From: Pomphorhynchus laevis
Lineage: Eukaryota > Acanthocephala > Palaeacanthocephala > Echinorhynchida > Pomphorhynchidae
Length of the DNA: 64,000 bases
Assembly (NCBI GenBank): GCA_012934845.2
Contig: WNNJ02003027.1
Location: forward strand, 62,001 to 126,000
Direction of reading: 5' to 3'
Shown: positions 21,405 through 33,902 of the stretch, piece by piece
Numbering within the stretch: the stretch's first letter is position 1
Layout of the letters: every line of letters starts with the position of its first letter
Made by a program: the position numbers and the translations under genes
Notes under the pieces: model-generated
Database searches by the model: none
Told to the model about the DNA's origin: nothing
What the model saw: only the letters and a program-made list of their open reading frames with translations

Positions 21405-21995
21405 TTATATTTTACATATTTAAGTTTAAAATATGTATCTATTAAATTATTTAAATGATTTTGAAGAAAGCCAATATCATTACATATTGTTACAATTCTT
21501 ATGTATTAAAATTTTATTAAATTTTAATAAATTTTAATAATACATATACATGCTAATGATGTATTTCCTCTGATAAAACTATCTAGTATCTTATTCTAAT
21601 ACAAAGTATATTATTTATTATCCATCCATAAAAATTTGCCACTTAAGAGTTTAAATTTATTCTTTATATTATTGTGTTGATTTATATATTTTACTATTTT
21701 CTGCTTGATGTTATTTTTATAGTAACCTAGTTTAAAATATGTATCTATTAAATTATTTAAATGATTTTGAAGAATCATATAAATAATCCTTATTATTATA
21801 TTTTGCAAATATAATATAGGGTACTATAACATGATTTTTTTGATAAAAAATCAAAAAATTTAAAAATCTTTCTTTTATGATTAGAATTTTAAATTTTAAT
21901 ATTCTATTATTTCTAAAAAACCGATATGTATCATAAGCACTTATCCGCCTGCTTCTATGTTGGATTAATGAATATGCGTCGAAATTTGGTAGCAT
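21405..21995 (-). mobile_element. PLE thumb-region fragments, duplicated
   Basis: GTATCTATTAAATTATTTAA and ATGATTTTGAAGA, the PLE thumb sequence of copy 1, occur twice here, at 21,431 and 21,737. The minus frame at 21,808-21,611 reads NHLNNLIDTYFKLGYYKNN and IKQKIVKYINQHNNIK. It runs into repeat X at the same point as at 0.6 kb. A further piece near 21,830 (NHVIVPYI) may be another PLE block. All parts are fossil. Confidence 0.65.
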
Positions 21996-22175
21996 AGCAG
22001 CTCCTTCTAATGACCTAAAATCTTATTCAGCAATTAGGAATTTGCTTTGTAGTTCAGTAAATCATGTTTATATGTTCGTATGTCTCTATTATCATATGGA
22101 CATATTATTAATATCGATTATAAAAAACTCATTATTTAATTCGTTTTTTGTGTGACTTAATTAAAAATATTTTAG

Positions 22176-22521
<346 letters not shown>

Positions 22522-22587
22522 GTCCACTTATATATTATCAATTTAAGTGTCCACTTAAATATTATCAATATTTCATATTTCTAATTA

Positions 22588-22840
22588 AAATATTTTTCTT
22601 CTGGTTGTGGCACTACATTATCCTCACATTATTGATCCTTTTTTGATACAGCAAGACGCTACTAATCAGCCTGGATGGGTCTCATCATCTGCTGACCCAG
22701 ACCTACATTTCACGTTTCTACCCTTATTATCTGCTTACTCCGTACACTGGTGCTGATCGGATTTAAACTCAGGACGTCTGTATCGCGATTTAACGTTACA
22801 TCCACTGAGCTGGCTGCTCCAGTGGTGTAGACATACATTT
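22588..22840 (-). repeat. tRNA-derived SINE
   Basis: On the minus strand the 5' end holds a Pol III-like A box (AGCTCAGTGGATG at 22,811-22,799) and a B box (GAGTTTAAATCCGATC at 22,770-22,755) at tRNA-like spacing. The tRNA-unrelated body follows (ACGTGAAATGTAGGTCTGGG, GTAGCGTCTTGCTGTATC) with the tail GTGCCACAACCAGAAG. The body is shared with the 43.6-kb foldback and, more distantly, with the 44-45.8-kb repeats. It would be transcribed by Pol III and mobilised by a LINE. Confidence 0.75.
22755..22811 (-). promoter_or_regulatory. Internal Pol III promoter (A and B boxes) of SINE
   Basis: The A box resembles TRGCNNAGTGG and the B box resembles GGTTCGANTCC with two changes. They are about 30 bases apart edge to edge, as in tRNA genes. 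Confidence 0.6.
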
Positions 22841-22887
22841 CTGTATATTACATTTGGTTTTTAATTTTATTTAATCGCAAACATGAG

Positions 22888-22922
22888 CTGAAATTCTTCT
22901 GGTTGTAGCACTACATTATTAT
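22888..22922 (-). repeat. SINE 3' tail fragment
   Basis: CTTCTGGTTGTAGCACTACA repeats the tail of the SINE at 22,598 in the same orientation, without the body. Confidence 0.6.
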
Positions 22923-22949
22923 TCAACTCACAGATGCAATCAATTTAAA

Positions 22950-24670
22950 TTAAAATAATATTTACTTTTAAATTTATATAAAGTAGAAAACACTTAGACG
23001 CAAATTACTTATCTGATTTATTTGTTTGGATACTACTGTTAAAGGTTAATATTCAGAATTTAAAATAATATTTAATGATTTAATCTTATAAAATAAAGTT
23101 GATATCAAGAAAATCATACGTAGAAATGCTTTATCGAAAATTGAATTTTAAAACCTCATTTCTTTAAAATCTGAATAATAGTAAATCTTATTATTAAAAT
23201 ATCTTTTAATATTCTTTAAGTTAATATTACAAAACATACAGACTCAGTTCACTGATCTGAATTGTTTTATAGTTAGAATAATATACTTTTGATATTGTAA
23301 CTGAAGTTTTAAAAATAAATTTATTTGGTATAGTAAATTAATCTATAATTCGTTCTAATTACGACAATTACCATATCTTTTTGCGTAATTGTTGAATTGG
23401 TACGGTCGTAGATCATTTGCATTGCTGCTATAATGCCTAAATTACAAATCACTTTATGTTAAAAATTCATTATATTGTTAAAAATATTATGCAATATAAT
23501 GCTAATATGTTAATATACTGTTAATATTAATATAAATATTTAAATATATAATAACGATACATTGTATATTATTTAATAATCAATTCATAATAATTTAATA
23601 TTTAAAAAATTCTTACTTTATATAAACCTAAATTAAATGAACTCTTAATATTTAAATATTTATTATTATTTAACGACAATGTTTATAAACACGTTACTCA
23701 GATTAATTATCTGATATCTTTGTTTGAATATAACACAACTGTAAAAGTTTGTTTTTAAGAACCGGAAAATAATATTTACCTTTTTAAACTTAAATATTAA
23801 ATTTTATATCATAAAATTCACAACTAAAAATGCTATATCAGGTTTTGATTTTATTTATAATTTTTAATATTCTATTATTTTTTGAAAATTCGAAATGCAT
23901 TTAATTTGATACATGTGCAATCACTCTTACCATCGAAATTTTGAGGACTATTTTTTATTTGCTTATTTTTTAATAGTCATCAGGAATTTCAATGTTAATA
24001 TTATTAAATATTGTTTTATTTTCAACTGTAATACTAGTAATTAGTTTGTAGACAGACACACTAGCATCCTTCTATTTGTCTTCCTTATGCGACCTTGATA
24101 GTTAGGATCACCGAAAAATTAAATAGCTTTTCAGCAGTTTGTTCTGCAAAGGATTCATTCGCGCAAGACGTTGGCAATTCAAAAAGCTCTCAAGAAGAAG
24201 AGACTAGACATCTTGTCAAACAGTAAACTTTCTAAACGTCTTACTAAATTATGAAGACTGCGAACAAATATAGTTATAAATATCACATGAAGGCCCACAA
24301 TGATTAACGCGCTAATTTTGTACGTAGTCACAAAAGGTAGTATCAGCTTCACTTTCTGTTCGAGAAAAAAACTGAAAAAGTTTTTTAAACTTTACAATTT
24401 CCTGTGTCATGCTAAATAAATGCCTAAAATCATGAGAATATATCAGCTCTAAGTAAGCCTGTTTTAAATCATTCCGTTATGTTCACACGTCTTAATGAAG
24501 ACGTTATTATTGCGGCTCCTAAAACAAGATTATAGTTGTTATACTTTCAGAATTAGATGCTTTATCCTTAAAACTATGTTCAACTCTTTATGTAACTATT
24601 TAAAAAACCGGCTAGTACGTTAGCTTTGTTATCAAAATAGCAACATAGGCACGTAGAATCCGGCCTTCAG
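22950..24670. repeat. AT-rich region with diverged about 700-bp duplication
   Basis: The order of phrases around 22,990-23,130 (TTATCTGATTTATTTGTTTG, then a run to AATGCTTTATCG) loosely repeats around 23,705-23,850 (TTATCTGATATCTTTGTTTG to AATGCTATATCAGG). No coding frame is convincing. From 24,000 to 24,670 nothing is recognised. Confidence 0.4.
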
Positions 24671-24674
24671 ATTG

Positions 24675-24700
24675 GCCATGTAGATTGTCATCTACATGGC
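24675..24700. repeat. Perfect 11-bp inverted repeat
   Basis: GCCATGTAGAT and ATCTACATGGC are separated by TGTC. This could form a hairpin or small cruciform. Confidence 0.85.
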
Positions 24701-26155
24701 ATTTTACTGCCCTCTACAGTAAAAAGGGTTCGATTGATCTAAGAAAGTTTGAGAGATAAATTCACATACAATCAATCCAGTTTCAGATCAATCCAGCAAA
24801 TTTAGCAGTTTAAACACACGAGGACGTTGATGGGAGGACGTAAGAAGACAGCTACGACCGACACCAACTGTGATAAACTACAAGTAAGTGCTCGTCACAC
24901 GACTGCAGCGTCTGGACTACAATCGCATCGACAACAGTAAGTCTAAAGAAGACTTCCTATGTGGCCTTTGTGCCATTAAACTCATACGCGACCTCTCCCA
25001 TAAGAACATAGCAACCTCCAACGTGTCCACTAAACCACTTCAGTCGCTTCTGATGTCCTTTGTCAACCCACTGATCCTGTCACCACATGCACTTCTAATC
25101 CCGTGTCTTCACTTCACGACACTCCCGTCTCTTCCCTTCTGTCTCGTTTTGTAATAACCTACATCCCTTAATCAAAATAACCTCCACCAACCTCCACAAT
25201 CATTCCACTCATAACCTTTCCTCACATCGCTCACCACCCTCTATGTTATCCAAATCCTTTTTGTCTTTCGCTGTCAAACCTACTCTCTTGATATCCTCAA
25301 CTCCCAGCTCTCCTATCGTGATCTCACCAACTCACGTTACTCGTCCTCATTTACGGAAACGCTTTCCTTCTCGCGATCGTTGCGCCATCGTCACTAATAT
25401 CACTCCTTCCATCAATCATCTCGTCTCTTGTTCCTGCGGATAAACCATCATTTTTCAACAATATCTAGCCTGTCGTATTCATCCGCCTAAAAAATCTTCT
25501 CAATATAATCCTTCAAAGCCCCCTCTTCTAAAAATTGTTTTCAAACATGGCTCTCACACGCCCTCTGTCCTATCCCAACGATTCAAACTCATGTCCTCTT
25601 CAGCCACTCGCATTTTCCCCGATCGCACTCCATCCGAAATCGCTCAACTCTTATTTGCCCGCATCGAAAAACGCCTTCGCGAAGAAAACGGCGAAACATC
25701 ACTCGCCATCCGAAACATAGACGGAAATATTCAAGTTGTCCACGCCCGCCCAAAAATTCTATGGCGCTCCATCGCCCCTATGTGTCTTCTCCACTAGCCC
25801 CTATCACCACATACTGTTTCCGCATCGGCCTCCTCAACACTAGATCAATTCTCAATAAATCCGATATCATCCTCAACCTATTCACCAAGTAATCCATCGA
25901 TCTCTTTGGCATCACCTAATCATGGCACTCCGATTCTGACAACCTCTCCATCCGCCGTTTGCTCTACCAGTTGCTCATTAGTCGAATCCGCTCGCTCCCT
26001 CAGATCATCCCCTTCTAAAATCTCTAATCATGGCGGCATTGTCGCATTCTCCCGTCACCCCGTGTCTATTTGCAAAATTACTTCCCCTTTCACTCCTTGC
26101 TCTTTTGAATTGCTCAGTTGTCGTTCTTCTAACCCGATCACTCTAGATCTCGTCA

Positions 26156-26533
26156 TTGTATACCGTCCTGGTTCATCTGCTCCTACCTCTTTATTTTTTT
26201 ACCGAACTCGCTGAACTTCTGTCCCACTGTTCTTTGTCCTCCATCCATTCAATCATTCTTGGTGGCTTCAACATCCGACTCGACCGCCCCTCTTCCACCG
26301 AGTCCATCCAGTTCATCAACATTCTATCCAACTATAACTACAAACCCGTCTCCACAGGCCCTACACATATCCTTAGCGGGGCACTCGACATCATCGCTGT
26401 CCCCGATCATTTTGCTGCCAACACCTCACTGTCCATCCCCGATCTTGGTCTATCCGATCACTTTCTCGTCACCTTTGACCTCACTCACAACCACACCCCT
26501 CCTCACATACCTACAATCCTACGTCGCCCTTAG
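26156..26533 (+). pseudogene. LINE endonuclease C-terminal half
   Basis: Frame with LGGFNIRLDRPSS (the GDFN block, D replaced by G), PTHILSGALDIIAVPDHF and LGLSDHFLVTFDLTHNH (the SDH block) of an APE-type endonuclease. It is very close in wording to the endonuclease end of the 35-kb LINE (PTHILGGALDIIAVPNCF), showing the same family. Confidence 0.8.
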
Positions 26534-27300
26534 AGAAATCTTGACCATTCCCTTCTTCATCATGCCTTACTCAAATCGTCTCTATCCTATCCCAGAATAA
26601 CATATTTCTCTCCTCACGATCTCGCCTTTATTTTCAACTCCGAATTCACATCCATTCTAGATCTTCTCTTGCCTTTCAAGCCTCACAAACATTGTCGCCT
26701 GCACCGTGCTCCATGATTTGACATCCACTGCCTACTCTTAAAGCATCGCCTCCGTCATGCTTTTCGAGTCTATCACCGCTCTCTCAGACGTGATTTCCGC
26801 TCGATCACTTCGTCTTTCAGTGATACCTATCTTACTCATCGCCGGTCTCATCTCGACCTACTACATACCAAATGCAATTCCTTCTGGCAGCATAAAATGA
26901 TCACTTTATTCAACTCTAAGACTTTATGGCATACTTTTAACTCAATCCTTTCGCTCCTCTACGCCGTGCAACATCAATCCCAATGATTATTCGTCATTTC
27001 TCCAGACTAAAGTATCCACGTTGCTCTCTCACACCCCCGTCTCCATCCTATCCCACACTGCCCCGCCTAGCCTCATCCTCCCGTATAAGGGTATGACTTT
27101 CCGTCATACCCTCTTACGCCACGTTCCCAATTACTCCAACAACTATAATCTCCGATCCTTCCTCGTCGGCGCCCCACTCGCCTGGAATCAACTCCCTCTC
27201 AACGTCCGCCACCCTCCCTCCTTTATCACATTCAAACACCTCATACGTTTACACCTTCTCGACACCTGATTCACAGTCTTGTTTTGTTGTGGTCATGTAA

Positions 27301-27316
27301 GCGTGCGCTGGCACGC
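27301..27316 (+). promoter_or_regulatory. Conserved LINE 3' hairpin (variant GCGTGC/GCACGC)
   Basis: GCGTGC-GCTG-GCACGC just before the 3' end. The relatives at 6.2 and 35.2 kb have GCGTAC/GTACGC, so the stem is preserved by a paired change. Such 3' stem-loops are recognised by the RT in L2-type LINEs (known for eel UnaL2). Confidence 0.7.
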
Positions 27317-27474
27317 ATTTGCCGCGTTACAATAAATCTTTTTTTAAGGCAATGAATCGAACGCTTCTTCGAACGTATTCTCTATTCAGAGAATACTCTG
27401 AAAAGCAAATCAATAGTATGTCCTGTCATTTACTTGCATGTTTCACAATATATATATAGCAGCACACATGGATT

Positions 27475-27535
27475 TAAAATCAATCGTAGCCAATTATGGC
27501 TCCTGGACCACAGTTACAAGCGATTTTTCGAACTG
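27475..27535 (+). repeat. Short dispersed repeat F
   Basis: Same unit as at 9,545 (AAAATCAATCGTAGCCAAT, GGCTCCTGGACCACAG, CAAGCGATTTTTCG). It ends a few bases before the satellite begins. Confidence 0.65.
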
Positions 27536-27540
27536 CATAT

Positions 27541-30500
27541 ATATACTAAATGGTGTTGCTTGATAGACTGGACTTCGATTCACGACTTTCAGTCACCATG
27601 TCACTTCTAGACGACCACTTCAGCATCGAAATGATGAGTACCCGGCAACACTCATCAGTAGAATGAGGTACACACTGGTCGTTTCGATTGCCTGTGTGAC
27701 ATTGTGAATAAAGGCGTTTCCGACACTTTGCTAAATTGTCTGAGGCTTTCGCTCTTAACCAGATCGAATTGCTGTGCGGACCATCCTTAAACACTAGGCA
27801 GAGGTTGTTGCTGAATTGTCGCTGCACTCGTTGGATCCTAAATGGATACGGCAGGTATAATAGTAATGCACGAATGTGCTGAGTAGACAACGGTCCAGGA
27901 TTTCTTACGAAATACGGCATTTATACTAAATGGTGTTGCTTGATAGACTGGACTTCGATTCTCGACTTTCAGTCACCATGTGACTTCTAGACGACCACTT
28001 CAGCATCGAAATGATGAGTACCCAGGCAACACTCATCAGGTAGAATGAGGTACACACTGGTCGTTTCGGTTGCCTGTGTGACATTGTGAATAAAGGCGTT
28101 TCCGACACTTTGCTAAATTGTCTGAGGCTTTCGCTCTTAGCCAGATCGAATTGCTGTGCGGACCATCCTTTTACACTAGGCATAGGTTGTTGCTGAATTG
28201 TCGCTGCACTCGTTGGATCCTAAATGGATACGACAGGTATTATAGTAATGCACGAATGTGCTGAGTAGACATCGGTTCAGGATTTCTTACGAAATACGGC
28301 ATTTATACTAAATGGTGTTGCTTGATAGACTGGACTTCGATTCATGACCTTAAGTCACCATGTCACTTCTAGACGACCACTTCAGCATCGAAATGATGAG
28401 TACCCGCAACACTCATCGGTAGAATGAGGTACACACTGATCGTTTCGGTTGCCTGTGTGACATTGTGAATAAAGGCGTTTCCGACACTTTGCTAAATTGT
28501 CTGAGGCTTTCGATCTTAGCCAGATCGAATTGCTGTGCGGACCATCCTTTTACACTAAGCATAGGTTGTTGCTGAATTGTCCCTGCACTCGTTGGATCCT
28601 AAATGGATACGGCAGGTATAATAGTAATGCACGAATGTGCTGAGTAGACAACGGTCCAGGATTTCTTACGAAATACGGCATTTATACTAAATGGTGTTGC
28701 TTGATAGACTGGACTTCGATTCTCGACTTTCAGTCATCATGTCACTTCTAGACGACCACTTCAGCATCGAAATGATGAGTACCCAGCAACACTCATCGGT
28801 AGAATGAGGTACACACTGGTCGTTTCGGTTGCCTGTGTGACATTGTGAATAAAGGCGTTTCCGACACTTTGCTAAATTGTCTGAGGCTTTCGCTCTTAGC
28901 CAGATCGAATTGCTGTGCGGACCATCCTTTTACACTAGGCATAGGTTGTTGCTGAATTGTCGCTGCACTCGTTGGATCCTAAATGGATACGACAGGTATT
29001 ATAGTAATGCACGAATGTGCTGAGTAGACATCGGTCCAGGATTTCTTACGAAATACGGCATTTATACTAAATGGTGTTGCTTGATAGACTGGACTTCGAT
29101 TCATGACCTTAAGTCACCATGTCACTTCTAGACGACCACTTCAGCATCGAAATGATGAGTACCCGGTATCACTCATCGGTAGAATGAGGTACACACTGGT
29201 CGTTTCGGTTGCCTGTGTGACATTGTGAATAAAGGCGTTTCCGACACTTTGCTAAATTGTCTGAGGCTTTCGATCTTAGCCAGATCGAATTGCTGTGCGG
29301 ACCATCCTTTTACACTAAGCATAGGTTGTTGCTGAATTGTCCCTGCACTCGTTGGATCCTAAATGGATACGGCAGGTATAATAGTAATGCACGAATGTGC
29401 TGAGTAGACAACGGTCCAGGATTTCTTACGAAATACGGCATTTATACTAAATGGTGTTGCTTGATAGACTGGACTTCGATTCACGACTTTCAGTCACCAT
29501 GTCACTTCTAGACGACCACTTCAGCATCGAAATGATGAGTACCCGGCAACACTCATCGGTAGAATGAGGTACACACTGGTCGTTTCGGTTGCCTGTGTGA
29601 CATTGTGAATAAAGGCGTTTCCGACACTTTGCTAAATTGTCTGAGGCTTTCGCTCTTAACCAGATCGAATTGCTGTGCGGACCATCCTTAAACACTAGGC
29701 AGAGGTTGTTGCTGAATTGTCGCTGCACTCGTTGGATCCTAAATGGATACGGCAGGTATAATAGTAATGCACGAATGTGCTGAGTAGACAACGGTCCAGG
29801 ATTTCTTACGAAATACGGCATTTATACTAAATGGTGTTGCTTGATAGACTGGACTTCGATTCACGACTTTCAGTCACCATGTCACTTCTAGACGACAACT
29901 TCAGCATCGAAATGATGAGTACCCGGCAACACTCATCGGTAGAATGAGGTACACACTGGTCGTTTCGGTTGCCTGTGTGACATTGTGAATAAAGGCGTTT
30001 CCGACACTTTGCTAATTTGTCTGAGGCTTTCGCTCTTAACCAGATCGAATTGCTGTGCGGACCATCCTTAAACACTAGGCATAGGTTGTTGCTGAATTGT
30101 CGCTGCACTCGTTGGATCCTAAATGGATACGGCAGGTATTATAGTAATGCACGAATGTGCTGAGTAGACATCGGTCCAGGATTTCTTACGAAATACGGCA
30201 TTTATACTAAATGGTGTTGCTTGATAGACTGGACTTCGATTCATGACCTTAAGTCACCATGTCACTTCTAGACGACCACTTCAGCATCGAAATGATGAGT
30301 ACCCGGTATCACTCATCGGTAGAATGAGGTACACACTGGTCGTTTCGGTTGCCTGTGTGACATTGTGAATAAAGGCGTTTCCGACACTTTGCTAAATTGT
30401 CTGAGGCTTTCGCTCTTAACCAGATCGAATTGCTGTGCGGACCATCCTTAAAGAGTAGGCAGAGGTTGTTGCTGAAATTCGCTGCACTCGTTGGATCCTA

Positions 30501-33500
30501 AATAGATACGGCAGGTATAATAGTAATGCACGAATGTGCTGAGTAGACAACGGTCCAGGATTACTTACGAAATACGGCATTTATACTAAATGGAGTTGCT
30601 TGATAGACTGGACTTCGATTCACGACTTTCAGTCACCATGTCACTTCTAGACGACCACTTCAACATGTAAATGATGAGTACCCGGCAACACTCATCGGTA
30701 GAATGAGGTACACACTGGTCGTTTCGGTTGCCTGTGTGACATTGTGAATAAAGGCGTTTCCGACACTTTGCTAAATTGTCTGAGGCTTTCGCTCTTAGCC
30801 AGTTCGAATTGCTGTGCGGACCATCCTTTTACACTAGGCATAGGTTGTTGCTGAATTGTCGCTGCACTCGTTGTATCCTAAATGGATACGACAGGTATTA
30901 TAGTAATGCACGAATGTGCTGAGTAGACATCGATCTAGGATTTCTTACGAAATACGGCATTTATAATAAATGGTGTTGCTTGATAGACTGGACTTCGATT
31001 CACGACTTTAAGTCACCATGTCACTTCTAGACGACCACTTCAGCATCGAAATGATGAGTACCCGCAACACTCATCGGTAGAATGAGGTACACACTGATCG
31101 TTTCGGTTGCCTGTGTGACATTGTGAATAAAGGCGTTTCCGACACTTTGCTAAATTGTCTGAGGCTTTCGCTCTTAGCCAGATCGAATTGCTGTGCGGAC
31201 CATCCTTAAACACTAGGCAGAGGTTGTTGCTGAATTGTCGCTGCACTTGTTGGATCCTAAATGGATACGGCAGGTATAATAGTAATGCACGAATGTGCTG
31301 AGTAGACAACGGTCCAGGATTTCTTACGAAATACGGCATTTATACTAAATAATGTTGCTTGATAGACTGGACTTCGATTCACGACTTTCAGTCACCATGT
31401 CACTTCTAGACGACCACTTCAGCATCGAAATGATGAGTACCCGCAACACTCATCGGTAGAATGAGGTACACACTGATCGTTTCGGTTGCCTGTGTGACAT
31501 TGTGTATAAAGGCGTTTCCGACACTGCTAAATTGTCTGAGGCTTTCGCTCTTGACCAGATCGAATTGCTGTGCGGACCATCCTTAAACACTAGGCAGAGG
31601 TTGTTGCTGAATTGTCGCTGCACTCGTTGGATCCTAAATGGATACGGCAGGTATAATAGTAATGCACGAATGTGCTGAGTAGACAACGGTCCAGGATTTC
31701 TTACGAAATACTGCATTTATACTAAATGGTGTTGCTTGATAGACTGGATTTCGATTCACGACTTTCAGTCACCATGTCACTTCTAGACGACCACTTCAGC
31801 ATCGAAATGATGAGTACCCGCAACACTTATCGGTAGAATGAGGTACACACTGATCGTTTCGGTTGCCTGTGTGACATTGTGAATAAAGGCGTTTCCGACA
31901 CTGCTAAATTGTCTGAGGCTTTCGCTCTTGACCAGATCGAATTGCTGTGCGGACCATCCTTAAACACTAGGCAGAGGTTGTTGCTGAATTGTCGCTGCAC
32001 TCGTTGGATCCTAAATGGATACGGCAGGTATAATAGTAATGCACGAATGTGCTGAGTAGACAACGGTCCAGGATTACTTACGAAATACGGCATTTATACT
32101 AAATGGAGTTGCTTGATAGACTGGACTTCGATTCACGACTTTCAGTCACCATGTGACTTCTAGACGACCACTTCAGCATCGAAATGATGAGTACCCGGTA
32201 TCACTCATCGGTAGAATGAGGTACACACTGGTCGTTTCGGTTGCCTGTGTGACATTGTGAATAAAGGCGTTTCCGACACTTTGCTAAATTGTCTGAGGCT
32301 TTCGCTCTTAGCCAGATCGAATTGCTGTGCGGACCATCCTTTTACACTAGGCATAGGTTGTTGCTGAATTGTCGCTGCACTCGTTGGATCCTAAATGGAT
32401 ACGACAGGTATTATAGTAATGCACGAATGTGCTGGGTAGACATCGGTCCAGGATTTCTTACGAAATACGGCATTTATAATAAATGGTGTTGCTTGATAGA
32501 CTGGACTTCGATTCACGACCTTAAGTCACCATGTCACTTCTAGACGACCACTTCAGCATCGAAATGATGAGTACCCGGTATCACTCATCGGTAGAATGAG
32601 GTACACACTGGTCGTTTCGGTTGCCTGTGTGACATTGTGAATAAAGGCGTTTCCGACACTTTGCTAAATTGTCTGAGGCTTTCGCTCTTAACCAGATCGA
32701 ATTGCTGTGCGGACCATCCTTAAACAGTAGGCAGAGGTTGTTGCTGAATTGTCACTGCACTCGTTGGATCCTAAATGGATACGACAGGTATTATAGTAAT
32801 GCACGAATGTGCTGAGTAGACATCGGTCCAGGATTTCTTACGAAATACGGCATTTATAATAAATGGTGTTGCTTGATAGACTGGACTTCGATTCACGACC
32901 TTAAGTCACCATGTCACTTCTAGACGACCACTTCAGCATCGAAATGATGAGTTCCCGCAACACTCATCGGTAGAATGAGGTACACACTGATCGTTTCCGT
33001 TGCCTGTGTGACATTGTGAATAAAGGCGTTTCCGACACTGCTAAATTGTCTGAGGCTTTCGCTCTTAGCCAGATCGAATTGCTGTGCGGACCATCCTTAA
33101 ACACTAGGCAGAGGTTGTTGCTGAATTGTCGCTGCACTCGTTGGATCCTAAATGGATACGGCAGGTATAATAGTAATGCACGAATGTGCTGAGTAGACAA
33201 CGGTCCAGGATTTCTTACGAAATACGGCATTTATACTAAATGGTGTTGCTTGATAGACTGGACTTCGATTCACGACTTTCAGTCACCATGTCACTTCTAG
33301 ACGACCACTTCAGCATCGAAATGATGTGTACCCGCAACACTCATCGGTAGAATGAGGTACACACTGATCGTTTCGGTTGCCTGTGTGACATTGTGAATAA
33401 AGGCGTTTCCGACACTGCTAAATTGTCTGAGGCTTTCGCTCTTGACCAGATCGAATTGCTGTGCGGACCATCCTTAAACACTAGGCAGAGGTTGTTGCTG

Positions 33501-33902
33501 AATTGTCGCTGCACTCGTTGGATCCTAAATGGATACGGCAGGTATAATAGTAATGCACGAATGTGCTGAGTAGACAACGGTCCAGGATTACTTACGAAAT
33601 ACGGCATTTATACTAAATGGAGTTGCTTGATAGACTGGACTTCGATTCACGACTTTCAGTCACCATGTCACTTCTAGACGACCACTTCAGCATCGAAATG
33701 ATGAGTATTCGGCAACACTCATCGGTAGAATGAGGTACACACTGGTCGTTTCGGTTTCCCTGTGACATTGTGAATAAAGGCGTTTCCGACACTTTGCTAA
33801 ATTGTCTGAGGCTTTCGCTCTTAACCAGATCGAATTGCTGTGCGGACCATCCTTAAACACTAGGCAGAGGTTGTTGCTGAATTGTCGCTGTACTCGTTTG
33901 AT
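27541..33902 (+). repeat. Satellite array, about 17 units of 377-382 bp
   Basis: The marker GGTGTTGCTTGATAGACTGG (or GGAGTTGC) starts units at 27,552, 27,932, 28,314, 28,693, 29,073, 29,453, 29,833, 30,213, 30,592, 30,972, 31,351, 31,728, 32,105, 32,485, 32,865, 33,242 and 33,619. Units are mostly about 95 percent alike. Variants (TTTACACTAGGCATAGG or AAACACTAGGCAGAGG) recur in blocks, including a near-identical dimer at 27,932-28,692 and 28,693-29,452. Long minus-strand frames through the units are a by-product of the repeat lacking stops in one frame. Recent amplification is likely. Confidence 0.95.

Larger units (their letters stand above)
24800..27345 (+). mobile_element. L2-like LINE with RT palm deleted
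   Basis: ORF1-leader sequence (RIFPDRTPSEIAQLLFARI, GETSLAIRNIDGN at 25,600-25,740) and the endonuclease start (RIGLLNTRSILNKSD near 25,830) come first. The endonuclease end (SIILGGFNIRLDRPSS, LSIPDLGLSDHFLVTFDL at 26,250-26,480) and the post-endonuclease linker to about 27,010 follow. Then comes the ORF2 tail (LLRHVPNYSNNYNLRSFLVG, APLAWNQLPLNVRHPPS at 27,117-27,269). The whole RT palm present in the 35-kb relative is absent. The 3' hairpin and AATAAATC end at 27,301-27,345 match the family. Several frameshifts occur. Confidence 0.8.

Noticed and set aside
22735-22835. A functional tRNA gene
   Set aside because: A and B boxes exist, but no clean cloverleaf or anticodon arm was found, and a SINE body with a shared tail follows directly.
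27541-33902. Regular repeats resembling a CRISPR array
   Set aside because: Units of about 379 bp are contiguous with no unique spacers, in animal DNA. It is a satellite.
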